Counted from the stretch's first letter, positions 1-7,852 are shown. The stretch: 64,000 bases of DNA from JBBRHQ01 sp963815645 (GCA_963815645.1 CAWFHL010000001.1:248001-312000), one strand, 5' to 3'. Notes: generated from the letters alone by a model not told the origin. Program-made: numbers and translations.

Positions 1-519
1 GATCCCGGCGCCGGCCTCGGCGGCCGCCTCGATCAGCGGCTCGAGCGAATCGCGGCCGAGCAGCGGATTGGCGGTGATCGCATCCGCGCCCAACCCTTCG
101 ACCGTGCCCCAAGCTGTCTCGGTCCGGCCGAGCAGCGCTTCGGCGTAGGCGCGGGCGCTGACCGGGACGTCGCCGCGCTTGCCGTCGGCGATCACCAGAA
201 GACCCGCCTCGCGGGCGGCCCCGCAGACCTCTGCGAGCGCCGCCCAGCCGGGGGCTCCGAGTCGCTCGAAGCAGGCCAGCTGGGGCTTTGCCGCGACGCA
301 GGCTGCCGCGGCCCGCTCGATCAACCCCCGGCAGTGCGTGGAGACCGCCGCAGCGGCTGCCTCCGCGGCGGGCCGCTGAGCCCCACCGCGGCCCTGCTCC
401 GAGGACGGCTGGGCTGCGAGTCCTGCGGGGTCGGGGTCGAGGCCGAGGCAGACCTGGCTGCGGCGCTCATCGACGAGTGCCGCAAGCCGGTCCGCGAACG
501 GCTTCGGGCTTTCGCTCAG
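1..519 (-). CDS. pyrF: Orotidine 5'-phosphate decarboxylase, 3' end outside window
   Basis: PyrF decarboxylates OMP to UMP, the last step of de novo pyrimidine synthesis in the cytosol. Reading leftwards the frame gives FADRLAALVDERRSQVCLGLDPDP, then KPQLACFERLG and the signature DGKRGD catalytic motif followed by SARAYAEALLG. These are the hallmarks of the long (type 2) bacterial/actinobacterial enzyme. 173 codons are present and the C-terminus is missing at the window edge. No ATG, GTG or TTG fits the N-terminus. The only sensible start is CTG at 519, which overlaps the HU stop as CTGA, the same NTGA coupling seen at other gene pairs here. Identity is well supported; the start codon is inferred. 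Confidence 0.85.
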   Translation of the reverse strand, partial: MSESPKPFADRLAALVDERRSQVCLGLDPDPAGLAAQPSSEQGRGGAQRPAAEAAAAAVSTHCRGLIERAAAACVAAKPQLACFERLGAPGWAALAEVCGAAREAGLLVIADGKRGDVPVSARAYAEALLGRTETAWGTVEGLGADAITANPLLGRDSLEPLIEAAAEAGAGI

Positions 520-794
520 CCCTTGACCTTGGACTTCAGGGCAGAGCCGGCGGAGAAGCGCGGGACCTTGCCGCCGGGGATCGTGATCCGCTCGCCGGTA
601 CGCGGGTTGACCCCCTGGCGGGGGCCGCGCTCGGCGACGTGGAACTTGCCGAAGCCGGTGAAGTTGACGTCCCCGCCGCCGCCGAGGACGTCGGAGATCG
701 TGTCGAGCACCGAGTCGACGGCGTCGGCAGCAGCCTTCTTCGAGCCGATCCGGTCGTCGCTCGCCAGTTGATCGAGAAACTCAGCCTTGGTCAC
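516..794 (-). CDS. hup: HU-family nucleoid-associated DNA-binding protein
   Basis: HU bends and compacts DNA as a dimer. The 92-residue product has the full family pattern: VTKAEFLDQLA at the start, a central GDVNFTGFGKFHV, then the DNA-binding arm RGPRQGVNPRTGERITIP and the terminal VPRFSAGSALKSKV. A GTG start at 794 is preferred over the in-frame TTG at 812, because AGGAGG lies about eight bases before the GTG and would be swallowed by the longer version. There is no lysine/alanine-rich C-terminal tail of the mycobacterial HupB kind. The stop overlaps the putative pyrF start by four bases, so the pair is probably co-transcribed. Confidence 0.93.
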   Translation of the reverse strand: MTKAEFLDQLASDDRIGSKKAAADAVDSVLDTISDVLGGGGDVNFTGFGKFHVAERGPRQGVNPRTGERITIPGGKVPRFSAGSALKSKVKG

Positions 795-867
795 GTCGGG
801 AATCCTCCTCAAAGTTGAGAACGCGGCGCAATCTAACAGTGGGCGCGGATGCGCCTACAGGCAGGTC

Positions 868-2220
868 TCACGCACCGCTCACAGTCATCTCGCCGATCAG
901 CAGGTGCGGCGTCCTCACCGATCCGCCGAACGGCACCCACCTCGCCTCATCCCCGGCTGACCAGACGGCGCGCAGCATGCCCACCAGGTCGCTTGCGATA
1001 GTGAACTCGCGCACCGGGTCGGCGAGCTCCCCGGAGGAGATCAGGCGGCCCGACGCGCCCACCGAGAAGACGCCCGAGACCGGGTTCACCCCAGAGTGAA
1101 GACCGGCTACGTCGCTGACGTAGACGCCGTCCGAGGCGGATGCGAGCAGCTGCTCGAAGCTCGCCTCTCCCTCGCCGATCAGCAGGTTGGAAGCGGCCAC
1201 CGACGGGGTCGAGCGATAGCCGCCCCGCCCGGCGCTCGCGGTTGACTCGGTGCCTCCCCGACGGGCCGTGTAGGTGTCGTGGAGGAAGGTGCGCAGGCGG
1301 CCGTCCTCTATCAACGCGATCCGCCGACGGGGGACGCCCTCGCCGTCGAACGGGGACGAGGCGAGGCCCGAGGGGTCGAGGCCGTCGTCCTCGAGGCGAA
1401 GCGTCTCGCTGGCCACCTCCTCGTCGAGACGGTCGGCGAACGGCGAGCGTCCTCGCTGCACCGAGTCGGCGCCCAGGGTCGAGCCGATCAGCCCGGCGAA
1501 GCTGGCCGCGACGGTCGGGTCGAGGAGGACCGGGCAGGCGCGGGAGTCCGGCTTGCGGGCACCGATCATCGACACCGCCCGCTGTGCGGCCTCGCGGCCG
1601 ATCTCCTCGGGCTCGAGGCTCCCCGGACCCCGCGCCAGGCCGAAGCCGAGCCCGGTCTCCCTGCTGCTTTCACCCTCGGCCATCGCCTGGAGGAAGGCGT
1701 AGCAACTCGAGGCCTCGTACCCGCCCCCGATCCCTGTCGAGGAGCGGATGGCCACCCGCTCGAAGCTGTCCGCATAGACCGCCTGCTCGACACCGACAAC
1801 CCGCCGGTCGGCATCGAGCGCGGCGCGCTCGACCGCGAGGGCGATTTTCGCCACGTCTCCTGCGTCGGCCGTCGCGATCCCGGGATCGCTGAGACCCTCG
1901 ATCGCCCCGGCCGGGCGCTGTGGCCGGGGAGGGGCCGCGAATTCGTCGGCATCCGCGGTCCGAGAGGCCTCGGCGGCGCGCGCCGCGACCTGCTCAAGGC
2001 CCCCCTCGGTCAGGTCGGTGCCATAGGCGTAGCCGACGCGGCCCTGGTTCCAGGCCCGGACGCCGGCGCCGCGCTCGGTGGCCGCGGTCAGGCTCTCGAC
2101 CTCGCCGCCGTGAACCCTGACCTCCCGGCCGGCATCCTCGACCACGTAGGCCTCGGCCTCGGCGGCGCCTGCGGCAAGCGCCGCATCCAGCGCGCGCTCG
2201 GCTGCGACCTCGAGGTCCAT
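868..2220 (-). CDS. tldE: TldE/PmbA-family metalloprotease subunit
   Basis: A 450-residue member of the TldD/PmbA family, the non-catalytic partner of the TldD metallopeptidase. In well-studied bacteria the TldD/TldE heterodimer degrades or matures small peptides (microcin B17, CcdA antitoxin). Family features visible are the N-terminal EAEAYVVEDAGREVRVHGGEVESL segment, a central VLLDPTVAASFAGLIG and the C-terminal GVYVSDVAGLHSGVNPVSGVFSVGASG block. The HExxxH zinc motif is absent, which distinguishes TldE from TldD. The ATG shares one base with the stop of the upstream tldD (TGATG), so it is the last gene of a translationally coupled four-gene operon. Confidence 0.92.
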   Translation of the reverse strand: MDLEVAAERALDAALAAGAAEAEAYVVEDAGREVRVHGGEVESLTAATERGAGVRAWNQGRVGYAYGTDLTEGGLEQVAARAAEASRTADADEFAAPPRPQRPAGAIEGLSDPGIATADAGDVAKIALAVERAALDADRRVVGVEQAVYADSFERVAIRSSTGIGGGYEASSCYAFLQAMAEGESSRETGLGFGLARGPGSLEPEEIGREAAQRAVSMIGARKPDSRACPVLLDPTVAASFAGLIGSTLGADSVQRGRSPFADRLDEEVASETLRLEDDGLDPSGLASSPFDGEGVPRRRIALIEDGRLRTFLHDTYTARRGGTESTASAGRGGYRSTPSVAASNLLIGEGEASFEQLLASASDGVYVSDVAGLHSGVNPVSGVFSVGASGRLISSGELADPVREFTIASDLVGMLRAVWSAGDEARWVPFGGSVRTPHLLIGEMTVSGA

Positions 2221-3620
2221 CAGACCGCAGTCCCCCCGACGGTCATCTCGTGGAGCCGCACGTGGCCCTGGCCGGTGCCGACCGGCACCCGCTGACCGCC
2301 CTTTCCGCAGATCCCGGTCTTCATCTCGAAGTCATTTCCGACGACCTCGATTGCGGCGAGGGCGTCGAGGCAGTTGCCGATCAGGGTGGCACCGCGGCAC
2401 GGGCGGGTCACCTTGCCGTCCTCGATCAGGTAGCCCTCCGACACGCCGAAGACGAAGTCGCCGGTGGCCGGCTCGACCTGGCCCCCGGCGAAGGACGCCG
2501 CGTAGAAGCCCCTCGGCAGCTCGGCGATCATCGCCTCGGGGTCGGCGTCGCCCGGGGCGATGTAGGTATTGGTCATCCGCGGGATCGGCAGGTGCCGGAA
2601 GCTCTCCCGGCGCCCGTTGCCGGTCGAGGGGACCGAGTCGGCCTCGGCCCGGAGACGATCGTAGAGGTAGGAGACGATCCTCCCCTCCTCGATCACCGGC
2701 GTCTTCTGGGTCGGCGTTCCCTCGTCGTCGATCGAGTCGGTCCCCCACTCCCCGGGCATGCGGCCGTCGTCGAAGGCGGTGAGCAGAGGCTCGGCCACCC
2801 GGTGCCCGAGCTTGCCCACGTAGACGCTCGCCTGCTTCTGGATGTGGTCAGCCTCCAGCCCGTGGCCGGTCATCTCATGGAAGAGCACCCCTCCGAAGCC
2901 GCCGCCGACGACGACCGGCATCGACCCGGCCGGCGCCGGCTCGGCGTCGAGCAAGGTCAGCGCCTTGCCCGCCGCCAGCTCGGCGATCAGCGCCGAATCG
3001 CCGGAGAGCAGCTCGAAGCCGCGGTGGGCGCCGAGCGTCTCCAGCCCCGTCTCAACCGCCTCGCCGCGGCGAGCCACCACCTGGGCGGCGAGCCGCACCC
3101 GGGTGCGATCGTCCCCGACCAGCAGCCCTTCCGAGTTGACCACCGTGACCCGGCGCCGCGCCTCGCCGTAGTTGGCCATGAACTGCGCGATCTCGGCACC
3201 CTGCGCTCGGGCCCGATCGTCGAGCTCGCGCAGCAGGTCGGCCTTCCTCGCTGCCGGCACGTCCTCGGGGCGCTCCTCGATTCGCTGCGGCTCGTGGTAG
3301 ACGGCCCGCAGCGGGCGGGGCTCGCGACGCTCTCCCCGGAGCGCTGCCGCGGCCTCGCCGGCGGCGCGCTCGAGGTCCGGCTCAGCGAGGCCGTCAACGT
3401 GAGCGAAGTAGGTGGTCGCGCCGCTGATCACCCGGATGCCCGCCCCTTCCTCGGCCCCCGACTGCACCGACTCGACCCGCGACTCGTCGATCGCCATGGT
3501 CAGGCCGGAGCGGCTTTCACAGTAGATCTCGGCGAACTCCCCGCCGGACTCCAGCGCCCGTCCGAGCACCCTCTCGGCGAGCGCCGGCTCGATCAGCGGG
3601 ATCGGCGCGGCCGCCTCCAT
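2220..3620 (-). CDS. tldD: TldD-family zinc metalloprotease
   Basis: Catalytic subunit of the TldD/TldE peptidase, 466 residues, the usual length. The zinc-binding HExxxH is seen as HEMTGH at residues 248-253 inside GGGFGGVLFHEMTGHGLE, and the conserved C-terminal glycine-rich segment around ICGKGGQRVPVGTG is present. It shares one base with the gene before it and one base with tldE after it (TGATG both times), so stoichiometric expression is likely. The natural substrate is unknown. The small protein encoded immediately upstream is one candidate client, which is only an inference from position. Confidence 0.94.
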   Translation of the reverse strand: MEAAAPIPLIEPALAERVLGRALESGGEFAEIYCESRSGLTMAIDESRVESVQSGAEEGAGIRVISGATTYFAHVDGLAEPDLERAAGEAAAALRGERREPRPLRAVYHEPQRIEERPEDVPAARKADLLRELDDRARAQGAEIAQFMANYGEARRRVTVVNSEGLLVGDDRTRVRLAAQVVARRGEAVETGLETLGAHRGFELLSGDSALIAELAAGKALTLLDAEPAPAGSMPVVVGGGFGGVLFHEMTGHGLEADHIQKQASVYVGKLGHRVAEPLLTAFDDGRMPGEWGTDSIDDEGTPTQKTPVIEEGRIVSYLYDRLRAEADSVPSTGNGRRESFRHLPIPRMTNTYIAPGDADPEAMIAELPRGFYAASFAGGQVEPATGDFVFGVSEGYLIEDGKVTRPCRGATLIGNCLDALAAIEVVGNDFEMKTGICGKGGQRVPVGTGQGHVRLHEMTVGGTAV

Positions 3621-3838
3621 CAGTCCCTGGGCCTCGAGGCGGCCTCGATTACCCGCCCGGCTGCGGTGAACAGCTCCGCCCCGGCGACGCTGTCGGAGGC
3701 GTGGTCGCGGCTGCGCCCGCCGGGGTAGTGGATTCGGGCGAAGGGCGCGCGGGTGTGGCGCCGGCGCCTCATGAATGCCGCCGCCTCGTCGGCATAGCCG
3801 GAGACCCGGTCGAGCAGGACCCGGTGGGCTTTCGGCAT
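3620..3838 (-). CDS. Small basic protein of unknown function in the tldDE operon
   Basis: A 72-residue protein, arginine- and histidine-rich (VSGYADEAAAFMRRRRHTRAPFARIHYPGGRSRDH), with no signal peptide, membrane segment or recognised domain. It is embedded between a Roadblock-like gene and tldD with single-base TGATG overlaps on both sides, which argues strongly that it is a real translated gene rather than chance reading. The position next to a peptide-processing TldD/TldE pair makes it a possible client or regulator, but nothing in its sequence proves that. It has no Cys/Ser/Thr-rich core of the kind found in azole-forming RiPP precursors. Confidence 0.6.
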   Translation of the reverse strand: MPKAHRVLLDRVSGYADEAAAFMRRRRHTRAPFARIHYPGGRSRDHASDSVAGAELFTAAGRVIEAASRPRD

Positions 3839-4218
3839 CAGCTGTTCTCCGCGGCCCGGTTGCCTGAGCAGAGATCGCGCAGCACGGAGCGCATGTCGAA
3901 CGACATCAGCGACGAGAGGACGAAGCGCTCGGTCACCGCGACCGCGGTCAGGCCGCCATGGCGGAGGGCGAATACCTCGCCCTGCTCGGTGGCGATGTGG
4001 ACCTGGCCGGCCGGCTCATCCCCGGCGCGGTCGGCGGCCTCGAGCAGCGCGGTCGCGGCGTCATGCCACTCGGCGGGATCGCCGTCGGCGGCGAGGACCT
4101 CACCGCCGCGGCCGAGGATGACTCCGCCGCGAAGCTCGGGTGACATCTCGGCAAGATAGGCGAGCGCCCGGCCCGCCTCCTCTTCCGAAACCGCTATCGG
4201 GGCTGTGCCATCGGCCAT
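3838..4218 (-). CDS. Roadblock/LC7-like domain protein
   Basis: A 126-residue cytosolic protein with the actinobacterial Roadblock-like pattern: ELRGGVILGRGGEVLAADGD, then HDAATALLEAADRAGD, VHIATEQGEVFALRHGGLTAVAVTERFVLSSLMSFDMRSVLRDL. Roadblock proteins usually act as small dimeric partners of Ras-like GTPases or other regulators; no GTPase gene is nearby. ATG at 4218 is chosen because a TATTTT hexamer sits seven bases before it, the leaderless-promoter arrangement repeated in this window; an in-frame upstream start at 4257 would ignore it. First gene of the operon leading to tldD-tldE, with a one-base overlap to the next gene. Confidence 0.72.
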   Translation of the reverse strand: MADGTAPIAVSEEEAGRALAYLAEMSPELRGGVILGRGGEVLAADGDPAEWHDAATALLEAADRAGDEPAGQVHIATEQGEVFALRHGGLTAVAVTERFVLSSLMSFDMRSVLRDLCSGNRAAENS

Positions 4219-4225
4219 CTGCGTG

Positions 4226-4231
4226 AAAATA
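4226..4231 (-). promoter_or_regulatory. Putative -10 element, leaderless start
   Basis: TATTTT on the minus strand, seven bases before the ATG at 4218 of the Roadblock-like gene, with no Shine-Dalgarno between. Transcription would begin at or next to the start codon. Confidence 0.45.
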
Positions 4232-4238
4232 CCGCGCC

Positions 4239-4388
4239 GTGCCCCTCGCAAGAGCATCGTGGATAGTCGTCGTCGTCGTCTGCGCGATCGCCGCGGTCCT
4301 CTTCGAGCTGAGCGACTACACCGGCTACGCGATCACCGTCGCCGCCGTGGGGCTGGCCGCCGCCGTCAACCTGCTGCCGCCCCGCTAG
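4239..4388 (+). CDS. Possible 49-residue membrane protein
   Basis: A GTG-started frame encodes a short hydrophobic protein: WIVVVVVCAIAAVLFEL, a polar SDYTGY turn, then AITVAAVGLAAAVNLLPPR. This is two predicted transmembrane helices with a basic end. It fills the space between the Roadblock-like gene (opposite strand) and the CDF transporter (convergent). The helix-turn-helix-in-membrane pattern is what real small membrane proteins look like, but no homologue is recognised and a shadow reading cannot be excluded. Confidence 0.4.
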   Translation: MPLARASWIVVVVVCAIAAVLFELSDYTGYAITVAAVGLAAAVNLLPPR

Positions 4389-4403
4389 CACCGCGGGGCG
4401 GGC

Positions 4404-5312
4404 TCACCCGGCCCGGAACGGACCGGGCCTGTCCGCCGGATCGATCAGCGAGGTCTCCGGCTCGACGTGGATCAGCACCTCCACCGCCGGGATCTCGGCG
4501 GCGATCGCGTCGCGCATCTCGTGGGCGAGGTGGTGGGCGTGCTCCAGGCTGGTGCCCTTGCGGTACTGGACGTGGAAGTCGACGTAGCGGCGGCGGCCCG
4601 CCCTGCGGGCGCGGAGCTTGTGATAGCCGGCGACCTCGGAGGTGCGGGCAGAGGCGATAGCCGCCTCGATCAGGTCCATCTCCTCCGCCGGCAGCGCCTC
4701 GTCGACCAGCACCCCGGAGGAGCGCCGGATGATCCTGATCCCGGCAAAGACGATCACCACCGCGACGATCAGCGCGGTGATCGAGTCGAACTGGTCCAAA
4801 CCGGTGATCTGGACCAGCGCGAGACCGAAGAGGACGCCGGCCGAGGTCATCGCGTCGGTCCGGAGATGGGCAGCATCGCCTTCGAGGGCGAGCGACTCGT
4901 GAGCCCGGGCCTGGCGCGAGAGGACGCCCGAGACCGCCAGATTGGCAACCACCGAGATCCCCATTACAGCCATCCCGATCCCGAGCCGCTCAACCCCGGC
5001 GCCCACCACCAGCCGGTGGGTCGCCTCGTAGATGATGATCCCGGCGCCCACCAGGATCAGCATCCCCTCGATGGTCGCCGCCAGGCTCTCGACCTTCTCG
5101 TGGCCATAGGGGTGCTCGACGTCGGCCGGCTCGTCCGCCTTGCGCACCGAGACGAAGGCGACCACCGAGGCGACCAGGTCGATCAGCGAGTGGACCGCCT
5201 CGGTGACGATCGCGATCGAGCCGGTGATCGCGCCGGCGGCCAGCTTCAGCGCGATCAGCACGGCGTTCGAGGCGATCGACAGGCCGGCGGCCCCGGACTT
5301 GGTGCGAATCAC
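4404..5312 (-). CDS. Cation diffusion facilitator (CDF) metal exporter
   Basis: A 302-residue inner-membrane divalent-metal/proton antiporter. Six transmembrane segments are visible, with the family landmarks HSLID in TM2, HPYGHEK after TM3 and the TM5 motif AAHLRTDAMTS, followed by the soluble C-terminal ferredoxin-like domain (VDFHVQYRKGTSLEHAHHLAHEMRDAI) that binds metal through histidines. The metal cannot be set from the sequence; the FieF/MamM-like layout suggests Fe/Zn/Mn. The GTG start at 5312 overlaps the rdgB stop as GTGA, so it is co-expressed with rph-rdgB. Confidence 0.9.
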   Translation of the reverse strand: MIRTKSGAAGLSIASNAVLIALKLAAGAITGSIAIVTEAVHSLIDLVASVVAFVSVRKADEPADVEHPYGHEKVESLAATIEGMLILVGAGIIIYEATHRLVVGAGVERLGIGMAVMGISVVANLAVSGVLSRQARAHESLALEGDAAHLRTDAMTSAGVLFGLALVQITGLDQFDSITALIVAVVIVFAGIRIIRRSSGVLVDEALPAEEMDLIEAAIASARTSEVAGYHKLRARRAGRRRYVDFHVQYRKGTSLEHAHHLAHEMRDAIAAEIPAVEVLIHVEPETSLIDPADRPGPFRAG

Positions 5313-5899
5313 GCCCTGCCTCCTCCGCCGTTCAGGTGGGAGGCAAGGGCGCGGGCGGCGCGACCCCGGTGGCTGATCGCGTGTTTCTCCTCCGGGGCCA
5401 GCTCGGCCATCGTTCGAAAGTCGTCGGGGCCGGTGTCGTCGGGTACAAAGGCCGGGTCATAGCCGAAACCGCCCTCCCCCCGCCCCTCGTCTGTCAGCAA
5501 CCCGGTGCATCGCCCTTCGAAGAGGTGCTCCTCTCCGTCGGCGTCGACCAGAGCGATCACGCAGACGTACCGGACCCGGCGGTCCCCGCCCGCCGCCCCG
5601 ACCTCGGCAAGCAGCTTCGCCAGGTTCTCCCCGTCCGAGGCCCCGGGGCCGGCGTAGCGGGCCGAGCGCACCCCGGGTCGTCCGCCGAGCGCCGCCGCCT
5701 CGATCCCCGAGTCATCGGCGATCGCCGCCTCTCCGGTTGCCTCCCGTGCGGCCCGCGCCTTGACCAGGGCGTTGTCGGCGAAGCTCTCGCCGTCCTCGGG
5801 GGGCAGCTCGATCTCGGGCGGCAGCGGCCGCAGCCCCGCAGCGGGCAGGATCTCGGCCAGCTCGCGCAACTTGTGCTCGTTGCGGGTGGCGAGGATCAA
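5309..5899 (-). CDS. rdgB: XTP/dITP diphosphatase (RdgB/HAM1 family)
   Basis: Hydrolyses non-canonical purine triphosphates (XTP, dITP, ITP) to monophosphates, cleaning the nucleotide pool. All family blocks are present in order: ILATRNEHKLREL at the N-terminus, ESFADNALVKARAA, ADDSGIEAAALGGRPGVRSARYAG, GGFGYDPAFV and MAELAPEEKHAISHRGRA. The protein is 196 residues. TTG at 5899 is chosen: it gives the canonical N-terminus and overlaps the RNase PH stop as TTGA. The rph-rdgB pairing is common in bacteria. Confidence 0.94.
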   Translation of the reverse strand: MILATRNEHKLRELAEILPAAGLRPLPPEIELPPEDGESFADNALVKARAAREATGEAAIADDSGIEAAALGGRPGVRSARYAGPGASDGENLAKLLAEVGAAGGDRRVRYVCVIALVDADGEEHLFEGRCTGLLTDEGRGEGGFGYDPAFVPDDTGPDDFRTMAELAPEEKHAISHRGRAARALASHLNGGGGRA

Positions 5900-6621
5900 G
5901 TCGCCGTGGCGCGCTCCTGCGCTTCCCGCAGCCGGGCGATACCGCCCTCGGCCAGCCCCAACAGCTCGTCGAGCGAGGCGCGAGAGAGCGGCATCCGCTC
6001 GGCAGTCGCCTGCACCTCGACCAGTCCGCCATCGGAGGTCATCACCACGTTGGCGTCCACTTCCGCCCCCGAGTCCTCGGCGTAGTCGAGGTCGCAGAGC
6101 GCCCGCCCGTCGACCATCCCGACACTGACCGCGGCGACCGACCCGTTCAACGGCATCGTCTCGATCTCGCCCGCGTTGAGCAGGCCCTGAAGAGCCAGAT
6201 GCAGCGCAACGTGACCCCCGGTGATCGCCGCGCAGCGGGTGCCCCCATCGGCCTGCAGCACGTCGCAATCGACGTAGACGCTGCGTTCCCCGAGCGCCTC
6301 GAAGTCGACCACCACCCTCAGCGAGCGGCCTATCAGCCTCTGGATCTCGACCGCGCGCCCATCCTGCTTGCCGCGGGAGATGTCTCGGGCCTTGCGATCG
6401 CCGGTTGAGGCCGGCAGCATCGCGTACTCCGCCGTCACCCAGCCCCTGCCCCGCCCCTCCATCCAGCGCGGCACCCTGGAGCTGACCGAGGCGGTGCAGA
6501 TCACCTTGGTCTCACCCGCCGCGATCAGCGCCGAACCGTCGGCGGTGGCGACGTAGCCGGGCTCAATCGACACCGGGCGAAGATCGGCGGGCCCTCGGTC
6601 ATAGCTGCGGGCGTCGGGCAT
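5896..6621 (-). CDS. rph: Ribonuclease PH
   Basis: Phosphorolytic 3'-to-5' exoribonuclease that trims tRNA 3' ends; a hexamer in the cytosol. The 241-residue protein starts RSYDRGPADLRPVSIEPGY and contains GRGRGWVTAEYAMLPAST, the phosphate/RNA-binding GKQDGRAVEIQRLIGRSLR, VDCDVLQADGGTRCAAITGG and DLDYAEDSGAEVDANVVMTS. These are all diagnostic. It is the first gene of an rph-rdgB-CDF unit with four-base overlaps. A GAGACT hexamer six bases before the ATG may be a weak -10 of the leaderless type. Confidence 0.95.
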   Translation of the reverse strand: MPDARSYDRGPADLRPVSIEPGYVATADGSALIAAGETKVICTASVSSRVPRWMEGRGRGWVTAEYAMLPASTGDRKARDISRGKQDGRAVEIQRLIGRSLRVVVDFEALGERSVYVDCDVLQADGGTRCAAITGGHVALHLALQGLLNAGEIETMPLNGSVAAVSVGMVDGRALCDLDYAEDSGAEVDANVVMTSDGGLVEVQATAERMPLSRASLDELLGLAEGGIARLREAQERATAT

Positions 6622-6645
6622 CGCCGCAGTCTCTCAGAGGCAAGA

Positions 6646-6673
6646 GTGGCCCGGCACGGGCTTGCCGGGCCAC
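6646..6673. terminator. Perfect 11-bp hairpin
   Basis: GTGGCCCGGCA (6646-6656) and TGCCGGGCCAC (6663-6673) form a perfect stem around a six-base loop. It lies ten bases after the stop of the pilin gene on the minus strand and before rph. No T-run follows on either strand, so intrinsic termination is likely but not textbook; it could also protect the pilin mRNA 3' end. Confidence 0.6.
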
Positions 6674-6682
6674 TCGGGTCTC

Positions 6683-6931
6683 CTATTTGAAAGAGACCTT
6701 GTTCACCGCCTCCTTGATCTTGTTGACGATCACGTCGGCTAGCTCGGTGCCCTGCTTGCCATTGAACCCCTTCATCGCGGCGACCATCCCCACCATGAGC
6801 AGCGAGACCAGCAGGATCAGGCCGACATATTCAACCGTTCCCTGGCCGCCCTCGCCTTCGATGAGGACGCGAACGGCCTGTAGGCGCTGGTGGATCTTGG
6901 CGTGAATCCACCCTAGAGCTGCATAGAACAT
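6683..6931 (-). CDS. Flp/Tad-type pilin
   Basis: An 82-residue prepilin of the Flp family. A 29-residue basic leader ends at Gly29, and the mature part begins QGTVEYVGLILLVSLLMVGM. Glutamate is at +5 and is followed by tyrosine, the Flp hallmark, within a single hydrophobic helix. The C-terminal soluble tail is short (KGFNGKQGTELADVIVNKIKEAVNKVSF). Translation is well supported: AAGGAGGG lies about five bases before the ATG. No tad assembly genes (TadA, TadB, TadV prepilin peptidase) are in the window, so the pilin is an orphan here. Confidence 0.82.
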   Translation of the reverse strand: MFYAALGWIHAKIHQRLQAVRVLIEGEGGQGTVEYVGLILLVSLLMVGMVAAMKGFNGKQGTELADVIVNKIKEAVNKVSFK

Positions 6932-7092
6932 GAAACCCTCCTTGATCGATTCGGACCGATCGTGGCGAGCCCGATGTCACCGATCCAGACCGCCCGGTGC
7001 CTACTTGGTCATCACTTACAAAACGGGCACGCACCAATGCTTGTTGAATCCCTTAGGGTCGCTCCGCCCGCACTAAACCGACAGGAGATCTG

Positions 7093-7629
7093 ATGGCAGG
7101 CAGACTGCGCGAGAAGCTCACCTACGCGAACGTGATGGCGACGGTCGCGGTTTTCATCACTCTCGGGGGCGGGGCCTACGCGGCATCACATCTCGAGAAG
7201 AACAGCGTCGGGGCCGAGCAGTTGAAGAACGGCTCGGTCAATGGCGCGAAGGTCAAGAACGGTTCGCTGGGGAACGTTGACTTCGCCTTCGGTCAGCTTT
7301 CCGCTCGCCCGGTCCGCAGGCCGGCCAAGGGGCTTTGGGCGGTCGTAGGAGCCAACGGAAGCTTGGTGCGGGGGAGCAGGGTCGTCTCGACGAAACATCT
7401 GTTCACCCCAGGGATTCAGGGCTCGTATCAGGTCGTCTTCAATCGGAACGTCACCAAATGCGCGTTGATCGCAACCCTAGGTCGCACCAACTCCGCGCCA
7501 CTCGATCCATCCCCTGGAGAGATCGGGGTTGCCTACAGACATGGAGCCTCGAAGGGCGTCTACGTGAAGACCCTCGACAGCAACGGCACAGAAGCCGATC
7601 GCTCGTTCCATCTGGCAGCGCTCTGCTGA
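7093..7629 (+). CDS. Thermoleophilia-type secreted protein of unknown function
   Basis: A 178-residue protein that begins with the leader RLREKLTYANVMATVAVFITLGGGAYAA, a signal-peptide-like segment found on many proteins of Solirubrobacterales and relatives. It is followed by the repeated KNSVGAEQLKNGSVNGAKVKNGSL motif (NS-x-x-x-x-QLKNGSV type repeats, residues about 36-61). The C-terminal 100 residues form a globular-looking beta-rich region with two cysteines (about 125 and 178). No enzymatic motif is seen. AGGAG lies about five bases before the ATG. It is the best lineage marker of the window; function unknown. Confidence 0.7.
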   Translation: MAGRLREKLTYANVMATVAVFITLGGGAYAASHLEKNSVGAEQLKNGSVNGAKVKNGSLGNVDFAFGQLSARPVRRPAKGLWAVVGANGSLVRGSRVVSTKHLFTPGIQGSYQVVFNRNVTKCALIATLGRTNSAPLDPSPGEIGVAYRHGASKGVYVKTLDSNGTEADRSFHLAALC

Positions 7630-7852
7630 GAAGGAGCCGCGACGTAGCGGCGGTGCTCCGGTCACGGTGGATGGCCGTTCAGCGCCCAACGGTTGAGGCG
7701 GCCGATCGATCGTCTACTTCGCTGCCTGGCCACTCCATTCGGCGGCCCCCGGGGTTTTTTCGCGACTCCGCGTGGCGCTCTCGGCGTCAAGAGCGATCAT
7801 CCCAGAACCGTGTAGTCAACGGCGCCCTCGGACGCGGATACGCTGGCGCGCG

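Noticed and set aside
868..4218. RiPP biosynthetic cluster around tldD/tldE
   Set aside because: No YcaO, radical SAM, lanthipeptide or dehydrogenase modification gene is present, and the small upstream protein lacks a typical core peptide, so only a protease module is claimed.
4261..4280. GTC trinucleotide run as a microsatellite
   Set aside because: It is five codons long and is explained by a valine run in the hydrophobic helix of the small membrane protein; too short to call a repeat.
7755..7760. T6 run after CCCCGGGG, possible rho-independent terminator
   Set aside because: The self-complementary GC octamer has no room for a loop and no longer stem can be formed around it; it could at most be a weak pause site.
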